9,452 bases of DNA from the NCBI GenBank assembly GCA_019413245.1, contig DXNX01000088.1:1-9452 (forward strand), written 5' to 3'. Positions within the stretch are counted from its first letter, which is position 1. Each line of letters starts with the position of its first letter. The notes beneath the pieces were generated by a model. That model was not told where the DNA came from. It saw only the letters and a program-made list of their open reading frames with translations, and did no database searches. The position numbers were made by a program, and so were the translations under genes. This DNA is from Oscillospiraceae bacterium. Lineage in GTDB: Bacteria; Bacillota; Clostridia; Oscillospirales; Ruminococcaceae. This document shows, piece after piece, positions 4,507 through 9,452 of the stretch.

Positions 4507-5841
4507 TTAGGATTTGGTTTCAAGCGGTCCGTACACCGCCGCCCACTGCCCGGGGACCTGGGCAAACACCGCCCCCGCCAGCAGCAGGGCCGCCGGGTTG
4601 GTGGTCAGGTGGAAGCTCTGGCATTCCATATAGGCATACAGCAGCATGATGCCCAGACAGCACACCTCCACCCGTCCGCCGCGGCGGGCAAAGCCCCACA
4701 GGGCCGCCGCCGCCAGCACCGCCAGCAGCAGAGCCATCACCGGGCCGAACTGATACACCGAAAAGACAAAACTGTTGTCCAGCGCCGGCCATTCGGGCAG
4801 CACCTGCCCGGCGATCTTCACATCCAGCACGCGGTAAGCGATCCACACCAGGGACAGCCGCCCGGTGAGGATATCGTCCAGCCTGGCGATCCATTCAGGG
4901 CCGAAGTCCGACCACCAGGGGCCGTTCTTGACCATGGGCAGCGGCAGCAGAAAGCTCACCGCCGCCAGGGCGGGGATCACCGCCGCACACAGGGGCGCTG
5001 CAAACCGGGGCATAGGTTTGTCCCGGCGCAGGCGGCACCACACCAGCAGCACCGTCAGGGCAAAGCAGCACAGGGCCGCCGTGCGGCAGGCCGGGCCTTT
5101 GTACAAGAACACGCCCAACGCCGCAATGACCGCCGCGTCCACCCACCGGGGGGTTCTGGCCCGCAGCATGGCATAGGTCAGCCCCAGACCGAAGACCAGC
5201 CCGCCGAAAGTGTTGGGGTGACCGTACCCGTAGGTGCCGCGGATCTCATACAGGTTGCGTTCCGCCGCCAGACCGGGAGCCGGGGGCAGCATGCCCGCAT
5301 AATTGAGCCCCACCACCAGCAGAATGGCCGCTGTGCCTGCCACCAGAAAGGTTTTCAGCGCTTTTTCCAGGGGCAGGTCCTTGGCGGCCAGCACCGCCAC
5401 CACAATGCCGATCCACCAGATGTTGTGACAGTTGAAGTACACCCACCGGGCGATGAAGTACAGCGCCCCGGCCACCCCCAGACTGCGCCAGGTGTAGCGG
5501 GTGCCGAACAGGATCTTGGCCCCGAAGCAGAGGAACGCCACCCAGTCCAGCACCGGAGAGAGAATCCCCTGCACCCAGGGCCAGGCGTCCCGGGCCATGC
5601 TGTTGCAGAAAGCCACGCTGACCTCATAGGCCGCCAGCCCCACCGCAAAGCACACCGCCCCGGCTTTCATCCGCCAGCCGGCTCCCCAGCTGCCGAACAG
5701 GAAATGATCTTCCCGCCACAGGATACCCACGGCCCGGCGTATCCGGCCGGGTCCCGGCGTCTGGGCAAGCCATGCCTGCCCCAGGTCCCATATGGCCGCC
5801 GCGAACAACGCCAGCAGCAGCCCGTTTGCAAATCCGAACAC
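4507..5841 (-). CDS. Wzy / O-antigen-ligase-like polytopic membrane protein
   Basis: This is a 444-residue protein with about ten or more hydrophobic segments and short polar loops. Its motif set fits the O-antigen polymerase/ligase superfamily: TYGYGHPNTFGG (213-224), LTGR (335-338) followed by a helix, and LDNSFVF (364-370) before YQFGPV. In that superfamily Wzy enzymes join undecaprenyl-diphosphate-linked sugar units, and ligases transfer finished chains. The large loop around 306-365 is probably extracytoplasmic. The start is a GTG at 5841, supported by AAAAAGGAGG 9 bases upstream; no in-frame ATG fits better. It is divergent from a PAP2 phosphatase gene and shares its promoter region. 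No glycosyltransferases or flippase are nearby, so the polymer it serves is unknown. Overall fold class is fairly sure; polymerase versus ligase activity is not. Confidence 0.75.
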   Translation of the reverse strand: MFGFANGLLLALFAAAIWDLGQAWLAQTPGPGRIRRAVGILWREDHFLFGSWGAGWRMKAGAVCFAVGLAAYEVSVAFCNSMARDAWPWVQGILSPVLDWVAFLCFGAKILFGTRYTWRSLGVAGALYFIARWVYFNCHNIWWIGIVVAVLAAKDLPLEKALKTFLVAGTAAILLVVGLNYAGMLPPAPGLAAERNLYEIRGTYGYGHPNTFGGLVFGLGLTYAMLRARTPRWVDAAVIAALGVFLYKGPACRTAALCCFALTVLLVWCRLRRDKPMPRFAAPLCAAVIPALAAVSFLLPLPMVKNGPWWSDFGPEWIARLDDILTGRLSLVWIAYRVLDVKIAGQVLPEWPALDNSFVFSVYQFGPVMALLLAVLAAAALWGFARRGGRVEVCCLGIMLLYAYMECQSFHLTTNPAALLLAGAVFAQVPGQWAAVYGPLETKS

Positions 5842-5880
5842 CCGGCCCGGCCTCCTTTTTGTTCAAAACATTCTGGGCCT

Positions 5881-5909
5881 ATTATACCCGCCGCCCCGTG
5901 GTTTGACAA
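5881..5909 (-). promoter_or_regulatory. Promoter of the polymerase-like membrane protein
   Basis: On the minus strand TTGTCA (5909-5904) and TATAAT (5886-5881) are spaced by 17 bases. Transcription would start near 5874, a short leader before the ribosome binding site at about 5851-5860. The -35 box overlaps that of the divergent plus-strand promoter by 5 bp. Confidence 0.7.
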
Positions 5910-5931
5910 GCCGCCCGGGGGATGGTATTCT
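5903..5931 (+). promoter_or_regulatory. Promoter of the PAP2 phosphatase gene
   Basis: A consensus TTGACA (5903-5908) and TATTCT (5926-5931) are spaced by 17 bases, with the start expected near 5938. A further TATAAT at 5940-5945 has no -35 partner and is probably incidental. The heptamer TTGACAA serves as -35 for both directions. Confidence 0.65.
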
Positions 5932-5991
5932 TGACCTGTTATAATAAGGAAATACTTTGCTCCCGCAGAACCCCGGAAAGGAGGTCCCGCC

Positions 5992-6501
5992 ATGACCGCA
6001 GACCGTTACCGGGCGGTGCTTGCCTGGTTCAATGCCCGCCCCGCCGCCAAAAAGCTGCTGCGCGCTTTGTCCCTGGGCGCCGTTGCCGCCGTGTATCTGC
6101 TGTATGCCGGGCTGGCCCTGCTGCTGATATGGCACAGGGACCCGCGGATCTGGCCGTTTCTGGTCGTGCCCGCCGTGGTGTTTGTGCTGGGCACCGTTCT
6201 GCGCCGGGCCATCAACCGCCCCCGCCCGTATGAGACCCTTGGCTTTGCGCCCCTGTTCCCCAAGGACACCCAAGGTCAGAGTTTTCCCAGCCGCCACTGC
6301 TTTTCGGCGGCCTGCATCGCGGTGGCAGCCCTGCCCGTTTCGCCTGCCGCGGCTCTGCTTCTGGCCGTGCTGGCCCTTCTCATCGCCCTGACCCGGGTGC
6401 TGTGCGGGGTGCATTACATCTCCGACGTGCTGGCCGGGCTGGTATTCGGCGCCGCGGCCTCCTGGCTGGGGTCCGCCCTCTGGTTCGCCTTTTTGAGCTG
6501 A
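5992..6501 (+). CDS. PAP2-family membrane lipid phosphatase
   Basis: This 169-residue integral membrane protein belongs to the type 2 phosphatidic acid phosphatase family. Relatives remove phosphate from undecaprenyl diphosphate (YbjG/PgpB/BcrC type) or phosphatidylglycerol phosphate on the outer face of the membrane. All three catalytic motifs are present: Arg71-x6-Arg78-Pro79 (RRAINRPRP), PSRH at 99-102, and Arg135-x5-His141-x3-Asp145 (TRVLCGVHYISD). His102 and His141 are the expected nucleophile and acid/base. Several hydrophobic helices surround them. The ATG is preceded by AAAGGAGG at 7-base spacing. It is divergent from the Wzy-like gene, which suggests that it recycles the undecaprenyl diphosphate such an enzyme releases. 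That link is inference; the family call is firm. Confidence 0.93.
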   Translation: MTADRYRAVLAWFNARPAAKKLLRALSLGAVAAVYLLYAGLALLLIWHRDPRIWPFLVVPAVVFVLGTVLRRAINRPRPYETLGFAPLFPKDTQGQSFPSRHCFSAACIAVAALPVSPAAALLLAVLALLIALTRVLCGVHYISDVLAGLVFGAAASWLGSALWFAFLS

Positions 6502-6507
6502 AAGACA

Positions 6508-6539
6508 GCAAAAGGCCGGGGATGCTCCCCGGCCTTTGC
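6508..6539. terminator. Bidirectional terminator between convergent genes
   Basis: AAAGGCCGGGG (6511-6521) pairs perfectly over 11 bp with CCCCGGCCTTT (6527-6537) around ATGCT. It lies between the PAP2 stop codon at 6501 and the flavoprotein gene ending at 6549. The minus strand ends in TTTT and the plus strand in TTT. Confidence 0.85.
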
Positions 6540-6548
6540 CTGTAAAAC

Positions 6549-7169
6549 TCAGCGGATGAAGTTGGTGCGCAGGGTGTTTTCGGACACCGGCGGCTCAATG
6601 CCCGCGGTGCGGCCTGCCTCGATGCACTTCAGCAGCCAGGCCATGTTGTGGCCCAGATTGCGCATGATCTGCATGCCTTCCTCGTCCTGGGCGGCCTGTT
6701 CGGCGTTGCTGCCGTGGACCATGGGCCAGTAGGTGGAGCTGACCAGCGGCATCTCGCAGAACTGGGGCACCTTTTCCAGGGCTTCCAGGGCAGTGGTGGT
6801 ACCGCCGCGGCGGGCGCTGGTCACAATGGCCGCCGGCTTGTGGCGCAGGGTGCGCCCGGCGCTGTACGCCAGACGGTGCATGAAGCCCAGCATCCCCGCT
6901 GCGGCGGTGGCATAGTGCACCGGCGCACCGAAGACGAAGGCGTCGGCCTTTTCAGCCAGAGGCACCACATCCGCCACCGGGCCGCCGAAGACGCACTGCC
7001 CGGCCTTGGCGCAGCCGCCGCAGCCCACACAGCCGCCCACCGGGGCCGCTCCGATGTGAAAGATGGTGGTTTCGATGCCGTCGGCGTTCAGGGCCTTGGC
7101 CACTTCCCGCAGCGCCGCATCGGTGCAGCCGTGGGCATGGGGGCTGCCATTGATGAGCAAAACATTCAT
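6549..7169 (-). CDS. Iron-sulfur flavoprotein / NADPH-dependent FMN reductase family
   Basis: This 206-residue flavodoxin-fold protein begins with MNVLLINGSPHAHGCT, the FMN phosphate-binding loop of the family (7-16). The compact cysteine motif Cys47-x2-Cys50-x2-Cys53-x5-Cys59 (GCVGCGGCAKAGQC) matches the [4Fe-4S] site of the archaeal/clostridial iron-sulfur flavoprotein Isf in spacing. GAPVHYATAAAGMLGFMHRL (81-100) is the second flavin-contact region. Such proteins shuttle electrons, and Isf relatives have been linked to reduction of oxygen or peroxide in anaerobes. I chose the ATG at 7169 because GGAGGG lies 7 bases upstream and the fold starts there; the frame is open 90 bp further out, which would add a non-conserved tail. 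The gene is single, divergent from the rRNA methyltransferase. Its electron donor and substrate are unknown. Confidence 0.87.
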   Translation of the reverse strand: MNVLLINGSPHAHGCTDAALREVAKALNADGIETTIFHIGAAPVGGCVGCGGCAKAGQCVFGGPVADVVPLAEKADAFVFGAPVHYATAAAGMLGFMHRLAYSAGRTLRHKPAAIVTSARRGGTTTALEALEKVPQFCEMPLVSSTYWPMVHGSNAEQAAQDEEGMQIMRNLGHNMAWLLKCIEAGRTAGIEPPVSENTLRTNFIR

Positions 7170-7229
7170 TTTCGTTCCCTCCGTATAAGCGGCACGGGTA
7201 TGCCCCGGCCGGATGATGTTACCAGTTTC

Positions 7230-7259
7230 AGTATACCATATGCGGCAAGTCCCCCGCAA
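7230..7259 (-). promoter_or_regulatory. Extended -10 promoter of the flavoprotein gene
   Basis: On the minus strand TGGTATACT (7238-7230) is an extended -10 box. TTGCGG (7259-7254) is a weak -35 at 18-base spacing. The start would be near 7223, giving a leader of about 54 nt. A clear promoter for the divergent plus-strand gene was not found. The TATATA at 7272-7277 is too close to its ribosome binding site. Confidence 0.5.
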
Positions 7260-7293
7260 AGCCGCTTACCTTATATATAAAGGAAGTTGCCCT

Positions 7294-8451
7294 ATGTCCA
7301 TCCGGAAATGTCCCCTGCAGTCCCGCCAATGCGGCGGCTGTCCCCTGCTGGGCCTGTCTTACGAACAACAGCTGGCCCAAAAGCAGCAGAAGGCCCAAAG
7401 CCTGCTGGAGCGCTACGCGCCCGTGGCGCCTATTCTGGGCCAGGAGAACCCCTGGCATTACCGCAACAAGGCCATTGCCACCTTTGCCCAGGGCCGGGGC
7501 GGGGTGTATGCCGGCATCTACGCCGCCGGGAGCCACCGTGTGCTGCCCATGCCGGAAGAAGGCTGCCTGTTGCAGGATGAAGTCCTCAACCAGACGCTGA
7601 AAGCCGCTGTGGACGCGGTCCGTGCCTGCCGCTGGCCCGCCTTTGATGAGGACCGGGGCACCGGGCTGGTGCGGCATGTTCTGGTCCGCCGGGGCGTGCA
7701 CACCGGGCAGGTGATGGTGGTGCTTGTCACCGCCGCCGACCGCCTGCCGGGCAGCCGCAATTTTGTGACGGCCCTGCGCAAGGCCGCGCCCTGGGTGACC
7801 ACGGTGGTGCACAACTGCAATCCCCGCCATACCAGCGCGGTGCTGGGCAAGGATGTGCGGGTGCTGTACGGTCCGGGGTACATCCTGGACACCCTGTGCG
7901 GGCTGCAATTTTCCATCTCGGCCTCCAGCTTTTACCAGGTGAACCCTGCCCAGACCGAGGTGCTGTATAACAAGGCCATGGAAGCCGCTGCCCTCACCGG
8001 CAAGGAAACGGTGCTGGACGCTTACTGCGGCACCGGTACCATCGGGCTGTGTGCCGTCTCCGCCGGGGCGGGACGGCTCATCGGGGTGGAGCGCACCCCC
8101 GCCGCCGTGCGGGATGCCGCCGCCAACGCCGCCCGCAACGGCATCCGAAACGCCCGGTTCTTCTGTGCCGACGCCACCCAGTGGATCCAGCAGGCCGCCA
8201 AGGAAGGTCTGCGCCCCGACGTGGTCTTCCTCGACCCGCCCCGGGCGGGCACCACGCCGGAGTTCATCGCCGCCGTCACCGCCATGGCCCCCCGGCGCAT
8301 CGTCTATGTGAGCTGCGACCCCGAGACCCTGGCCCGGGATATCGCCCTCTTCACCCGCCGGAGCTGGCAGGCAAAGGGCTTCCAGCCCGTGGACCTGTTC
8401 CCCCACACCGAACACCTGGAAACCGTGTGTACCCTGGTGCCGAAAAAGTAA
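7294..8451 (+). CDS. rlmD: 23S rRNA (uracil-C5) methyltransferase, RlmD/RlmCD-like, TRAM-less
   Basis: This 385-residue SAM-dependent RNA methyltransferase of the TrmA/RlmD family makes 5-methyluridine. The N-terminus begins directly with the Fe-S motif: Cys6, Cys13 and Cys16 (CPLQSRQCGGC) plus the likely fourth ligand Cys91. Then come SFYQVNP (212-218), the SAM-binding DAYCGTGTIG (242-251), FLDPPRAG (312-319), the catalytic nucleophile Cys341 in VSCDPETLARD, and the probable general base Glu376 in HLETV. E. coli RlmD (about 433 residues) has an N-terminal TRAM RNA-binding domain, which is absent here. The ATG at 7294 follows AAGGAAG; an upstream ATG at 7213 would add 27 unconserved residues that are not TRAM-like. 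Whether the target is U1939, U747 or both cannot be told; Gram-positive RlmCD enzymes do both. Confidence 0.9.
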   Translation: MSIRKCPLQSRQCGGCPLLGLSYEQQLAQKQQKAQSLLERYAPVAPILGQENPWHYRNKAIATFAQGRGGVYAGIYAAGSHRVLPMPEEGCLLQDEVLNQTLKAAVDAVRACRWPAFDEDRGTGLVRHVLVRRGVHTGQVMVVLVTAADRLPGSRNFVTALRKAAPWVTTVVHNCNPRHTSAVLGKDVRVLYGPGYILDTLCGLQFSISASSFYQVNPAQTEVLYNKAMEAAALTGKETVLDAYCGTGTIGLCAVSAGAGRLIGVERTPAAVRDAAANAARNGIRNARFFCADATQWIQQAAKEGLRPDVVFLDPPRAGTTPEFIAAVTAMAPRRIVYVSCDPETLARDIALFTRRSWQAKGFQPVDLFPHTEHLETVCTLVPKK

Positions 8452-8468
8452 ACAATACGACAGAAACA

Positions 8469-8500
8469 CGGCGGCGGACCTTGGTCCGCCGCCGCTTTTT
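8469..8500 (+). terminator. Terminator of the rRNA methyltransferase gene
   Basis: CGGCGGCGGACC (8469-8480) pairs perfectly over 12 bp with GGTCCGCCGCCG (8483-8494), followed by CTTTTT on the plus strand. The tip would open to a four-base loop. The minus strand has only TGTTT after the stem, so it is mainly a plus-strand terminator, although it may help stop the convergent TspO transcript ending at 8508. Confidence 0.9.
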
Positions 8501-8507
8501 CTTTGCC

Positions 8508-8981
8508 TCAGTTCAGGAGCCACACACCCAGGTTCAGGTACCCCGCAAAGGTCAGCCAGGCCAGGTACGGCCACTGCAATTTTGCGGCGGTCGCATCCAC
8601 CTTTTCAAACCGGCGGATCATGACCAGCACCAGCACCCACAGCACCGCCAGCCAGAGGAAGGCGAACCCGTACCAGCGCAGATTGAAGAAGATCAGGCTC
8701 CAGAAGAAGTTGAAGCCCAGCTGCACCAGATACACAGTCAGTGCCCTGGTCCGCTCTTCGGAGGTCGGGCTGCGGTCCATGACCGAAGCCCCGTACCCCA
8801 TCAGCGCGTACAGAATCACCCACACAATGGGAAACACGATTCCCGGCGGCGAAAGCGGCGGTTTGTTGATCTGCTGTGCATACAATTCCGACCCGCCCCG
8901 GCTCAGCCAGCCGGAGAAGGCGCCCACAGCCTCGGTCACAATGACCCAGAACGCAATATTTTTCCACCCTTGTTTCTGCAT
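8508..8981 (-). CDS. TspO/MBR family membrane protein
   Basis: This is a 157-residue protein with five predicted membrane helices. TspO (bacterial homologue of the mitochondrial translocator/peripheral benzodiazepine receptor) binds porphyrins and is tied to tetrapyrrole or oxidative stress responses. Family signatures present are NKPPLSPPGIVFPIVWVILYALMG (39-62), the Trp/Phe-rich NFFWSLIFFNLRW (91-103), and the C-terminal LQWPYLAWLTFAGYLNLGVWLLN (135-157). The start is uncertain. GAGGG at 8994-8998 suits ATG 8981 (11-base spacing, giving MQKQGWKN), but ATG 8990 and GTG 8993 are in frame just upstream and would add three or four residues. It is a single gene convergent with the methyltransferase gene. 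Its ligand here is unknown. Confidence 0.92.
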   Translation of the reverse strand: MQKQGWKNIAFWVIVTEAVGAFSGWLSRGGSELYAQQINKPPLSPPGIVFPIVWVILYALMGYGASVMDRSPTSEERTRALTVYLVQLGFNFFWSLIFFNLRWYGFAFLWLAVLWVLVLVMIRRFEKVDATAAKLQWPYLAWLTFAGYLNLGVWLLN

Positions 8982-9097
8982 AAACGGCATCACCCTCTGC
9001 CAGTATATGCGGCTTTTGCTGCCCTATGCAGGCAAGCCGACTAAAGGCGTCCGGTCCGGGCCATACTCTGGCAAACCCGAAAAAAGGAGGGCCTGCC

Positions 9098-9452
9098 ATG
9101 CGCCGATATCGCCTGGACCCTGCCGGACGGCTGCACACGGCGGCGGCAAATCAGGGCTGTGTCTTTGTGCTGACGCCGGCCGAACTGCTTCGCTGCCCCG
9201 GCATCTCCCACCGCCGGGCCCTGGCCGCCGCGCTGGACAACATCCGCTACTGCCGGGCCGCCGCCTACCGGGACTGCGTGCAGGGCACCATCCGGCTGCC
9301 CACCGGAGGCCAGCCGCTGCGGTTCTGCTTCTGTCTGACCGATGTGGCCCTGTATCTGGTCCCCGACCCGGACAGCGCCCCGCCCCTCTCCCCATCCCTG
9401 CCCGCGGCGGCACCCGCCACCCCCGCCGGGGCGCTGCTGGCCTTGCTGGAAC
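9098..9452 (+). CDS. Unrecognised protein, N-terminal part (runs off the window)
   Basis: An open frame of 118 codons has no stop before the window end. The ATG at 9098 has a very good AAAAAGGAGG site with 7-base spacing, which is why I accept it as a gene. The visible part is cytosolic-looking: no signal peptide or membrane helix. A compact segment at 1-90 includes six cysteines (21, 33, 52, 60, 77, 79) and the beta-strand-like LRFCFCLTDVALYLVPD (74-90), then a Pro/Ala-rich linker (91-112) and LLALLE, perhaps the start of a helix. The pattern faintly recalls the N-terminal cytosolic domain of CorA-type metal transporters, but I would not assign that. Confidence 0.7.
   Translation, partial: MRRYRLDPAGRLHTAAANQGCVFVLTPAELLRCPGISHRRALAAALDNIRYCRAAAYRDCVQGTIRLPTGGQPLRFCFCLTDVALYLVPDPDSAPPLSPSLPAAAPATPAGALLALLE

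Noticed and set aside
4339..5934. 531-codon plus-strand open frame opposite the Wzy-like gene
   Set aside because: The product is rich in His, Gln, Arg and Pro, typical of a shadow frame. The opposite strand has the membrane topology, family motifs and a ribosome binding site.
7228..8574. 448-codon minus-strand open frame opposite the rRNA methyltransferase
   Set aside because: It has no domain features and runs through the terminator at 8469-8500. The plus strand carries all catalytic motifs.

Overview
The window looks like chromosomal DNA from a strictly anaerobic, GC-rich member of the Clostridia. The style suggests an Oscillospiraceae/Ruminococcaceae gut bacterium of the Faecalibacterium/Subdoligranulum/Gemmiger type. 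That guess rests on several things seen here: high GC in genes and terminators, strong AGGAGG-type ribosome binding sites, anaerobe-typical proteins (a superoxide reductase, an iron-sulfur flavoprotein, an iron-dependent alcohol dehydrogenase, and a NifU-like/GGGtGRT pair), and hairpin-rich intergenic repeat DNA. The genus cannot be fixed from the sequence alone. No rRNA, tRNA, CRISPR array, transposase or phage gene was seen.

Layout: 1-404 is non-coding and packed with short inverted repeats. It ends in the terminator of the first gene. 405-1622 (-) is an iron-containing alcohol dehydrogenase with a structured leader of about 165 nt, a sigma-A-type promoter and a Rex-like palindrome just downstream of the predicted start site. 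2002-3722 (-) is a two-gene operon: a NifU/IscU-like Fe-S scaffold protein followed by a GGGtGRT-family protein of unknown function. It has a strong promoter (TTGAAA-17-TATAAT) and a second Rex/Crp-like palindrome in the equivalent position. Divergent from it, 4041-4418 (+) encodes desulfoferrodoxin (superoxide reductase). 4507-5841 (-) is a polytopic Wzy/O-antigen-ligase-like membrane protein. It is divergent from a PAP2-type lipid phosphatase (5992-6501, +), and the two -35 boxes overlap on one heptamer. 6549-7169 (-) is an iron-sulfur flavoprotein/FMN reductase. 7294-8451 (+) is a 23S rRNA m5U methyltransferase lacking the TRAM domain. 8508-8981 (-) is a TspO/MBR protein. From 9098 (+) an unrecognised gene runs off the window end.

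Two themes run through the window. The first is redox and iron-sulfur metabolism: NADH reoxidation by the alcohol dehydrogenase, an Fe-S scaffold, superoxide detoxification, an Fe-S flavoprotein and an Fe-S RNA methyltransferase. The two putative redox operators suggest that the alcohol dehydrogenase and the scaffold/GGGtGRT operon may answer to the same NADH/NAD+ sensor. The second is undecaprenyl-linked cell-surface polymer chemistry, in the divergent polymerase-like/PAP2 pair. The best candidate for an under-described system is the NifU-like/GGGtGRT operon with its putative operator.
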